Of a stretch of DNA of 28,078 nucleotides, positions 22,456 through 28,078 are shown piece by piece. Below the pieces are notes generated by a model that saw only the letters and a list, made by a program, of their open reading frames with translations, searched no databases and was not told the origin of the DNA. Numbering within the stretch: position 1 is the stretch's first letter; every line of letters starts with the position of its first letter. The stretch spans positions 1-28,078 of the forward strand of contig CAZGTQ010000068.1 in assembly GCA_964528575.1 (NCBI GenBank), given 5' to 3'. The translations under genes and the position numbers were made by a program. This DNA comes from CAZGTQ01 sp964528575. GTDB taxonomy: Bacteria > Planctomycetota > UBA1135 > GCA-002686595.

Positions 22456-23597
22456 GCGCGCTCGAGGCAGTGCGCGCGGAGCTCGAGGCGGCGGCGCGCG
22501 CGGGGCCCGAGGCGCTCGACGGCGCGCTCGCCGGCAAGCAGGTGCCGCTCGTGGGCGGAGGGCGCGCGCTCTTCGTCTATCGCGGCGAGGCGGACGTGGT
22601 GAAGCTGCAGCACTGGATCTACGGCCTGCCGTCGGCGCAGCCGTTCGAGCGGGTCGCGGGGACCGATCTGTGGCTGCTCTCGACCGAGCTGCAGGAGCGC
22701 GCGCGCGTCGAGTACAAGCTCGAGGTCGCGCGCGGCGGCCAGCACGAGCTGATCCGCGACCCGCTCAATCCGGCGTTCGCCAACGACCCGTTCGGCTCGA
22801 ACTCCGTCGCCCAGGGGCCGGGCTACGCGCCGCCGGACTGGGCGTTCGAGCAGCCGGCCGCGCGCCGCGGCGAGGTGGTCGAGCGGCGCCTGAAGAGCGA
22901 CGTCTTCGGCGACGTGCGCCCGTTGTCGATCTATCTGCCGGCGCGCTTCCGCACGTCGCGGCGCTATCCGCTGCTCATCGTGCACGACGGCCTCGACTAC
23001 CTGCGCTTCACGTCGCTTGCGACGGTGCTCGACAATTTGATCCACCGGCTCGAGATCCCGCCGCTCGTCGCAGCGATGACGCAGTCGCCCAACCGCATGG
23101 AGGAGTACGCGGCGAGCGAGAAGCACGTGCGCTTCCTCGCCGACGAGCTCGTCCCGCTGCTCGAGAGCGAGTTCCCGCTCCTCGAGGAGCCGCAGGACCG
23201 GGCGCTGGTCGGCGCGAGCTTCGGCGCCGTCGCGAGCCTGCACGCCGCGTGGACGCGGCCGGGCCTCTTCGGCAAGCTCCTGCTCCAGTCCGGCTCGTTC
23301 GCGTTCACCGACATCGGCGAGCACGGCCGCGGGCCCGCGTTCGACCCGGTCGTGCGCTTCGTCAACGCCTTCCGCGCGAACCCGGTCAAGCCCGCGGACC
23401 ATGTGTTCCTGTCGTGCGGCGTCTACGAATCGCTGATCTGGTTCAACCGCTCGCTCGCGCCGCTGCTCGCCGAGACGGGCGCGGAGGTGCGGCTCGTCGA
23501 AGCGCAGGACGGCCACAATTGGGAGAACTGGCGCGACCGCCTGCGCGCGGGCCTCTCGTGGCTGTTCGCCGGTCCTCTCTGGATGGTCTACGAGTAG
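22452..23597 (+). CDS. Esterase with N-terminal beta-domain (enterochelin-esterase-like)
   Basis: A 381-residue serine esterase of the putative esterase family (Fes/EsteraseD-like). Residues 35-110 look like the E-set/CBM48-like domain found in Fes (ALFVYRGEADVVKL, VEYKLEVARGG, RDPLNPAFANDPFG). The hydrolase part starts near 150 (SIYLPARFRTSRRYPLLIVH). The nucleophile is Ser256 in LVGASFGAVASL, and His355 in DGHNWENWRDRL fits the catalytic base. There is no signal peptide, so it is cytoplasmic. Fes-type enzymes open ester-linked siderophores, but no siderophore gene is visible. In this cluster it could hydrolyse or transfer an ester in the ligase product. GTG 22452 overlaps the preceding stop by 4 bp. 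Confidence 0.88.
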   Translation: MSALEAVRAELEAAARAGPEALDGALAGKQVPLVGGGRALFVYRGEADVVKLQHWIYGLPSAQPFERVAGTDLWLLSTELQERARVEYKLEVARGGQHELIRDPLNPAFANDPFGSNSVAQGPGYAPPDWAFEQPAARRGEVVERRLKSDVFGDVRPLSIYLPARFRTSRRYPLLIVHDGLDYLRFTSLATVLDNLIHRLEIPPLVAAMTQSPNRMEEYAASEKHVRFLADELVPLLESEFPLLEEPQDRALVGASFGAVASLHAAWTRPGLFGKLLLQSGSFAFTDIGEHGRGPAFDPVVRFVNAFRANPVKPADHVFLSCGVYESLIWFNRSLAPLLAETGAEVRLVEAQDGHNWENWRDRLRAGLSWLFAGPLWMVYE

Positions 23598-23651
23598 GAG
23601 CCGAGGCGGCGGGGTCGGAGCGGCCGGCCGAGGGCTCGAAGGGCCTTGCGT

Positions 23652-23676
23652 CGAGTCCCCGCACGAGGGAGACTCG
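23652..23676 (+). other. Imperfect hairpin after the esterase gene
   Basis: CGAGTC (23652-23657) pairs with GACTCG (23671-23676). CCC and GGG extend the stem across one bulged A, leaving a 6-nt loop. It lies 55 bp after the esterase stop and could end the operon, but no T-run follows. An overlapping alternative stem pairs GTCCCCG (23655) with CGGGGAC (23675). Confidence 0.25.
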
Positions 23677-23721
23677 GGGACGGAGGAGAGAGGACACGTT
23701 GTCGTCGGCGCGACCGGCTTC

Positions 23722-24378
23722 GTGAGCGCCGAGAGTCCGCCCGAGCACATGCCGGATCCCGAAGCTCGCACGACCGCGGGAGGCGAGGAGGAAGCGGCCG
23801 CGACGCTCACGAGCGTGATGCCGCGCTGGCTCGTCGTCCCTCTCGCCGTGGTCGCTTTCCTGTTGGCCTGCGGCGTGCTCTTGTTGCTGGTCCTCTCGCC
23901 CGGCCATCTCGTCGCGCTCGAGAGGCCCTTGGGGCGCGGCATCCTCTGCCTCGCGCTCGCAACGTACACGTCCGTGTTCCTGTTCGCGATCTACCCGTTC
24001 CGGTTGCGGCACGAGTACTCGGTACAGGGCGTCACCGTGCGCCTCGTCGGCCCGTCGGCTCTGCTGGTGTTCCTGTTCGTCCTCTTGGTCGAGACGCTCC
24101 CGTCCGGTTCGTACGCGGAGCTCTTCGTGCCGCGCGACGAGGACGGCAGGCGCCGCGAGATCGGGTTCCAGCAGCTCGGCATCGAGTCGCGCGAGCCGGC
24201 GGACGCGGAGTGCCGCTTGGTCCCGACCCAGACCGAGTACCCTGCCGACCTCCACGGCGTCTACGTCCGCTTCCCCGCCGGAGTGACGACCGTCACCGCG
24301 GACATCGCGCTCCCCCCGTCCTCTGAGAAGGTGGAGCTGGTGTTCGAGCGCGGCGCGGGCTCGTTCCTCCTTCCGTGA
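23722..24378 (+). CDS. Unknown three-helix membrane protein
   Basis: A 218-residue protein of no family I recognise. The first 33 residues are acidic and polar. Membrane segments lie at about 36-58 (LVVPLAVVAFLLACGVLLLL), 73-93 (ILCLALATYTSVFLFAIY) and 109-125 (LLVFLFVLLVE). A soluble part of about 90 residues follows, with strand-like stretches (GVYVRFPAGVTTVTADI, VELVFERGAGSFLLP). GTG 23722 is a tentative start; the ATG at codon 10 is an alternative. Codon use is more relaxed (more TTG, TTC, CTC and AGG) than in the ATP-grasp genes on either side. With the next gene it splits the two ATP-grasp/esterase sets, perhaps as an insertion. Confidence 0.7.
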   Translation: MSAESPPEHMPDPEARTTAGGEEEAAATLTSVMPRWLVVPLAVVAFLLACGVLLLLVLSPGHLVALERPLGRGILCLALATYTSVFLFAIYPFRLRHEYSVQGVTVRLVGPSALLVFLFVLLVETLPSGSYAELFVPRDEDGRRREIGFQQLGIESREPADAECRLVPTQTEYPADLHGVYVRFPAGVTTVTADIALPPSSEKVELVFERGAGSFLLP

Positions 24379-24416
24379 TCCGCGACGCACCGTAGGGACC
24401 GCATCGAGGTGTATCC

Positions 24417-25283
24417 ATGCTCGACCGCAGAAGCGCGCTCACCGCGTTGGCTCTCTCGACCCCGCTTCCGTTCGCGAGCGCGACGCGCACTCCCGAGCCC
24501 GGGCCGGACCCGGGACAAGGCCGTATCCTCTCGTGCTCGCTCCTCGGCCTGCTACGGGAGACGATTCGAGAGAGCGGCCATCGGCTCTTCGAGAACAAGG
24601 AGCTCGAAGATCAGATCTTCGACGGCCAGATCGTCGCCGTCTTCGTGACCGGCCCTGCCAACGATCCGGACGCGCGCGTGTTCGTCGTCTTCAAGAACGG
24701 CAGCACGCCGGACGTCCGAGAGGTGTCCGATGGCGATCACACGCTCCTGTGGGAGTTCAGTCGACGCCCGGCAGTGGCGATCACGGAGGCCGCGTCGGAA
24801 GGGAGGCTCCCGCGGCCGCGCGAGGTCGAGGCGCTGCCCGGTCGCGAGCGCTCGCTGGCGCGTCACCTGCTCGGCTTCTTGCTAGCTCGCTCGCTGGTCA
24901 CGCCCAACGGCGCGCTCGAGCTGGTCGCAACCTACCGCGAGAACGTCCTTCGCCAGGCGAGGACGACGCTCGCCCAGCGCGCGGAGCGTGGCGGTTGGCC
25001 CGCCGTTCCGTTCTTCCGCGTCGGCGGCGAGGACCTCCCGGCCACCGCCGTCCTCTTCTATCCCAAGGAACCTCGGGAGCCGCTCGAGGCGGGCGGGACT
25101 CGCTGGCTCGCATCGTGGGCCGGTCCGTCGCTACTCCTCGCGCCGGCCCCGGATCAGGGAGAGCTGTCCGAGCGTTGGACATCGCTCGAAGTGGGCGACG
25201 TGCTCGACGAACCGTCGCTCGAAGGGGCCGGCTTCTTCGTGCGAGCTGCATCCCTGCTGCAAGTGCTCGAACCGCCCGTCTAG
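24417..25283 (+). CDS. Unknown exported protein, possible Tat-type signal
   Basis: A 288-residue protein without recognised family. The N-terminus MLDRRSALTALALSTPLPFA has a twin arginine followed by a hydrophobic stretch, which fits a short Tat-like or Sec signal, but the Tat motif is only partial. The mature part has mixed helices and strands: DGQIVAVFVTGPANDPDARV, HTLLWEFSRRPAVAIT, LARHLLGFLLARSLVT, FFRVGGEDLPATAVLFYP. No catalytic motif is seen. ATG 24417 has GAGGTG 5 nt upstream, so it is translated from a normal ribosome site. It is 38 bp after the membrane protein and shares its looser codon use, so the two are probably one unit. A role in the ATP-grasp pathway is not supported. Confidence 0.75.
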   Translation: MLDRRSALTALALSTPLPFASATRTPEPGPDPGQGRILSCSLLGLLRETIRESGHRLFENKELEDQIFDGQIVAVFVTGPANDPDARVFVVFKNGSTPDVREVSDGDHTLLWEFSRRPAVAITEAASEGRLPRPREVEALPGRERSLARHLLGFLLARSLVTPNGALELVATYRENVLRQARTTLAQRAERGGWPAVPFFRVGGEDLPATAVLFYPKEPREPLEAGGTRWLASWAGPSLLLAPAPDQGELSERWTSLEVGDVLDEPSLEGAGFFVRAASLLQVLEPPV

Positions 25284-25377
25284 CAGCGCGGCGCTCTCCA
25301 CTCGTCGGCCGACGCCCGCCGTGCGTCGCTTCGCGGGTCCGCTCCCGGATCGTGTACGAGCGACGCCGGGCCCCGAG

Positions 25378-25383
25378 TAGACT
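25378..25383 (+). promoter_or_regulatory. Candidate leaderless -10 element
   Basis: TAGACT lies 6 nt before ATG 25390 with no Shine-Dalgarno sequence between. It is the same hexamer as the one upstream of glgA on the minus strand, which could point to shared control of the two halves of the locus. Confidence 0.4.
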
Positions 25384-25389
25384 CCCCGC

Positions 25390-26625
25390 ATGACGTCGAC
25401 CCGCAGAATCGGGCTCTCGCTCGGCGCAGACATCTGCTGGCCCAAGTGCTTCGAGGACATCCTCGCGCGCTGGGATCCCGAGCTCTCGATCGGCGGCGAG
25501 CGCGTCCGCTTCGAGGTGAGCCGCGTCACGATCGAGCCGTTCGATCTGAAGAAGCCCGCGCGCTACGACGTGGTCGTCGACCGCCTGACGCACTGGTACG
25601 CGAACACGCGCGAGTGGATCAAGAAGGCGATCCTGCTCGACGACCTGTACGTGTTCAACAACCCGTGGTCGGTGCAGTCGATGGAGAAGCAGACCACGTA
25701 CTGCGCGATGATGCGGCTCGGGATGCCGATCCCCGAGACGTGGCTCGTCCCGCCGAAGGAGTACGAGCACAAGCTGGACCTCGAGCCGACGCTGCGGCGC
25801 TACGCGCAGATGTTCGACCTGCGCGCGATCGGCGAGCGGATCGGCTATCCGCTGTTCATGAAGCCGTACGACGGCGGCGGCTGGGTCGGCGTGTCGAAGA
25901 TCGACGACGCGAGCGCGCTGCAAGCGGCGTACGAGGCGAGCGGCAAGTACGTGATGCACCTGCAGAAGGGCGTGTGGCCGTACGAGCGTTTCGTGCGCTG
26001 CGTCGGGCTCGGCCCGCAGGTGCGCGTCATCGAGTACGAGCCGAGCGCTCCGCTGCACGAGCGCTACACGACGTCGCACGACCACCTTCCGGCGGCCGAG
26101 CTCGAGCACCTGCGCGCGGTCACGCTGACGATCAACGCGTTCTTCGGCTGGGACTTCAATTCGTGCGAGAGCCTGTCCAAGGACGGCACGTGGCACCCGA
26201 TCGACTTCGCGAACCCGTGCCCGGACTCGCAGGTGACGTCGCTCCACCGCCACTTCCCGTGGCTCGTGCTCGCGAAGATGCGTTGGGCGCTGTTCTGCGC
26301 AGCGACGAAGCGCCGCTTCCGGCGCAACCTCGACTGGCAGCCGTTCTACGACGTCGCGTCGACTCGAGCGCCGTACGAGGAGAAGCTCGTGGAGTATGCG
26401 CGCATCGCGGCCGAGCGCTTCGACACGGCGCGGTTCGAGGCGTTCTGCGCGGAGCACCTCGCGCCGCTCGAGGAAGTCGCGCACGAGTACTTCGGCACCG
26501 ACGACGCGCGCTCGGCGGTGCGCCAGAAGGTCGCCGCTCTCTATCCCGCGCACGAGGTCGACGAGTTCGCCGAGCGTTTCTGGAGCAGCATCCAGACGTG
26601 GCGCGAAGAGGAGGGCGGTCGGTGA
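25390..26625 (+). CDS. ATP-grasp ligase, divergent type (D)
   Basis: A 411-residue ATP-grasp protein not closely related to paralogues A-C. The N-terminal domain (RRIGLSLGADICWPKCFED) is followed by VFNNPWSVQSMEKQTTYCAM, where K100 and the following helix match the substrate/ATP lid of this fold. YPLFMKPYDGGGWVGVSKI holds Lys158 and the glycine loop. VRVIEYEPSAPLHERY is the hinge region. HPIDFANPCPDSQ gives Asp272 and Asn275 as metal ligands. Here the Asn that is missing in A-C is kept. A C-terminal helical part of about 100 residues is extra. The gene overlaps the following esterase start by 4 bp, a pair organised like the one at 20267-23597. Confidence 0.88.
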   Translation: MTSTRRIGLSLGADICWPKCFEDILARWDPELSIGGERVRFEVSRVTIEPFDLKKPARYDVVVDRLTHWYANTREWIKKAILLDDLYVFNNPWSVQSMEKQTTYCAMMRLGMPIPETWLVPPKEYEHKLDLEPTLRRYAQMFDLRAIGERIGYPLFMKPYDGGGWVGVSKIDDASALQAAYEASGKYVMHLQKGVWPYERFVRCVGLGPQVRVIEYEPSAPLHERYTTSHDHLPAAELEHLRAVTLTINAFFGWDFNSCESLSKDGTWHPIDFANPCPDSQVTSLHRHFPWLVLAKMRWALFCAATKRRFRRNLDWQPFYDVASTRAPYEEKLVEYARIAAERFDTARFEAFCAEHLAPLEEVAHEYFGTDDARSAVRQKVAALYPAHEVDEFAERFWSSIQTWREEEGGR

Positions 26626-27359
26626 GCCGGGTGACCGAGCGCTGGTACTCGGCGCGCGTCGGCCGCGAGGTCCAGGTCGTGCGCTGGGGCGAGATCGGCA
26701 AGCCGGTCCTCGTGTTTCCGACGGCGGCGGGCGACGCGGAGGAGATCGAGCGCTTCCGGCTCATCGACGCGCTCGCGCCGCTGCTCGAGGCGGGGCGGAT
26801 CAAGCTGTACTCGGTCGACAGCGTGCCGGGCCAAGTGTGGCTGAAGGAGACGAACCGCGCCGAGGTCGCGATGCGCGTGCAGAACGGCTTCGACGCCTTC
26901 GTCTACGAGGAGCTCGCCCCCGCGATCCGCGCCGACTGCGGCGGAGCGCCGCTCGAGATGATCGCGGCGGGCGCATCGATCGGCGCGTACAACGCTCTCG
27001 CCGCGACGTGCCGCCACCCCGACGTCTTCTCGCACGCGATCTGCATGTCGGGCACGTTCGACCTGGCCCGCATCATCGACGGCGAGATGGACGAAGCGTG
27101 GTACTTCGCGTCGCCGCTGCATTTCGTCCCGAACCTCCCGGAGGAGCACCCGCACCTCGCGCAGCTCCGCGGCCGCTTCGTCCTGCTCGCTCACGGCACC
27201 GGCCGCTGGGAGGACCCGCGCCAGTCGCGCTCGGTCGCCGATTGCCTGGGCTCGCGCGGAATACCCAACCGCGTCGACGAATGGGGCAGCGAATGGGACC
27301 ACGACTGGCCGACGTGGCGGCGGATGCTGCCGCAGTATCTGGACGAGCTGACGCGGTAG
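26622..27359 (+). CDS. Esterase, alpha/beta-hydrolase fold
   Basis: A 245-residue cytoplasmic esterase without the N-terminal beta-domain of the one at 22452. The start VTERWYSARVGREVQVVRWG and PVLVFPTAAGDAEEIERF are typical of the short esterase type. The nucleophile is Ser119 in IAAGASIGAYNAL. HGTGRWEDPRQS provides the acidic residue and WDHDWPTWRRML (His227) the catalytic base. Its length matches the compact EsteraseD-like group. GTG 26622 overlaps the ATP-grasp stop (GTGA), so the two are translated together and probably act on the same compound: the ligase makes an acyl bond and the esterase cuts or releases it. This is inference from gene order. Confidence 0.88.
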   Translation: MSRVTERWYSARVGREVQVVRWGEIGKPVLVFPTAAGDAEEIERFRLIDALAPLLEAGRIKLYSVDSVPGQVWLKETNRAEVAMRVQNGFDAFVYEELAPAIRADCGGAPLEMIAAGASIGAYNALAATCRHPDVFSHAICMSGTFDLARIIDGEMDEAWYFASPLHFVPNLPEEHPHLAQLRGRFVLLAHGTGRWEDPRQSRSVADCLGSRGIPNRVDEWGSEWDHDWPTWRRMLPQYLDELTR

Positions 27360-27369
27360 GCGCGCCGCG

Positions 27370-27981
27370 GTGAAGCGGACGGAGCCGCGCTGGTTTCCCG
27401 TTCGGCTCGTCGTCGCGATCGAGCTCGGGATGGTCGCACTCTGGCTCCCGCTCCCGGTCGGCGTTTGGATGCTGCCGTTCCTCTGGGCGCTGACCATCCT
27501 CGCCGGTTGCCTCGTCCTCGCGACACTCGTGCTGTGGTGGCTCCTCGCCACCAGCGCCTTGGTGGAGCTCGCGATCCTGAAGCGTGGGTCGAACGACCGC
27601 CGCCGGCTGGCGCGCTGGTCGCTCGCCGCCGCCGCGCTGCTCGTCCTGATCGTGGTCTTGTGGTGGACCGACGCTCCGACGGCGCGGCAACGCGCGATGC
27701 GCGCGACCACCGCAGCGATGGACGAGACGGTCGAGCCGCTCCTCGCGACGGTCCGCGCCCACGAGCAGCGACAAGGACGGCCGCCGCTTCCGAAGGAGCT
27801 CGAGACCACGGTCCTGCCTGGCCCGAGCATGCTGTTTCCGAGGGTCGCGTACACGAGCGACGGAGTGAGCTGGTCCCTCGTTGCCGAGTCGACGGATGCC
27901 TTCCTGTTCGGCATTCTGGTCCATGGCAGAAACCGCTCCGGCGGAGTGCCAGTGGGCAACTGGACGCACTACGACTGGTGA
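27370..27981 (+). CDS. Unknown membrane protein
   Basis: A 203-residue protein of unrecognised family. Membrane segments can be seen at about residues 12-30, 36-58 (LTILAGCLVLATLVLWWLLA) and 83-99 (SLAAAALLVLIVVLWW). The remaining 100 residues are polar and end in YTSDGVSWSLVAES and a short Gly/Trp/Tyr-rich tail. GTG 27370 lies 10 nt after the esterase stop, but its codon use is looser than that of the esterase, similar to the genes at 23722-25283. The start is not well defined. A functional link to the cluster is not shown. Confidence 0.7.
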   Translation: MKRTEPRWFPVRLVVAIELGMVALWLPLPVGVWMLPFLWALTILAGCLVLATLVLWWLLATSALVELAILKRGSNDRRRLARWSLAAAALLVLIVVLWWTDAPTARQRAMRATTAAMDETVEPLLATVRAHEQRQGRPPLPKELETTVLPGPSMLFPRVAYTSDGVSWSLVAESTDAFLFGILVHGRNRSGGVPVGNWTHYDW

Positions 27982-28051
27982 GCGCGAGCGGTTTCCCCGC
28001 GATCCGCGGCGGGTTCCGCTCCGCCGCGGTGACTCGGTCGCGGAGGCAGCG

Positions 28052-28078
28052 ATGAGCGACATCCGCATCGAGGAGCTC
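28052..28078 (+). CDS. Start of a gene cut off by the window end
   Basis: ATG 28052 is preceded by GGAGG (28042-28046) at a good distance and opens MSDIRIEEL before the sequence ends. Nine codons are too few for a family call. Confidence 0.4.

Noticed and set aside
22452..23597. Siderophore locus, because the esterase is Fes-like.
   Set aside because: No NRPS, NIS synthetase, TonB receptor or transporter gene is in the window.
23655..23681. Intrinsic terminator GTCCCCG...CGGGGAC.
   Set aside because: The loop is 13 nt and no T-run follows, so it is kept only as part of an imperfect hairpin.

Overview
This 28 kb window is very GC-rich chromosomal DNA (roughly 70% or more by eye), densely coding, with many GTG and a TTG start. 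I see no rRNA, tRNA, CRISPR array, transposase or phage gene, and no gene-free stretch longer than about 160 bp. The likeliest source is a bacterium of the Planctomycetota, though this is inference. The hints are a secreted glycine-rich protein opening with the VVDDDGGPGVGFTDL-type motif, an ECF sigma factor fused to a membrane segment and a long series of carboxypeptidase-regulatory-like beta domains, and a second protein of the same beta-domain type. Myxococcota or another high-GC phylum cannot be excluded.

Layout. Positions 1-2687 (+) hold a coupled three-gene set (partial unknown protein, ArsR-type repressor, MmcQ/YjbR protein) followed by a TolB-like/TPR protein. Positions 2845-6403 (+) hold a sterol-desaturase-family membrane hydroxylase, a LigB-type ATP-dependent DNA ligase and a DUF4003-like protein. 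Positions 6481-10017 (+) are the 1178-residue sigma-factor fusion. Positions 10087-13298 mix a VOC-fold protein (-), a small lipoprotein (+), an alpha/beta hydrolase (-) and the secreted glycine-rich protein (-). Positions 13426-14503 (-) are a broken DUF4143-type ATPase.

The most interesting part is 14530-27359. Divergent from a short promoter region near 18970-19010 run glgA (glycogen synthase), an ATP-grasp ligase and a secreted beta-domain protein on the minus strand. On the plus strand run two more ATP-grasp ligases, a peptidase-S51/glutamine-amidotransferase-like protein and an esterase, joined by 4-bp stop/start overlaps. After two genes of different style (23722-25283), a fourth ATP-grasp ligase overlaps a second esterase. 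Four ligases, two serine esterases, one S51-like amidase/peptidase and a glucan synthase suggest an uncharacterised pathway that makes and trims an amide- or ester-linked product, possibly a peptide-like metabolite or a storage polymer metabolised beside glycogen. The product cannot be read from sequence.

Regulatory pattern. Several genes that open a transcription unit have a TANNNT -10-like hexamer 6-8 nt before the start codon and no Shine-Dalgarno sequence, which is the layout of leaderless mRNAs. Other genes have clear GGAGG-type sites. One of these sites lies inside the sigma fusion and would start a separate, signal-peptide-bearing product.
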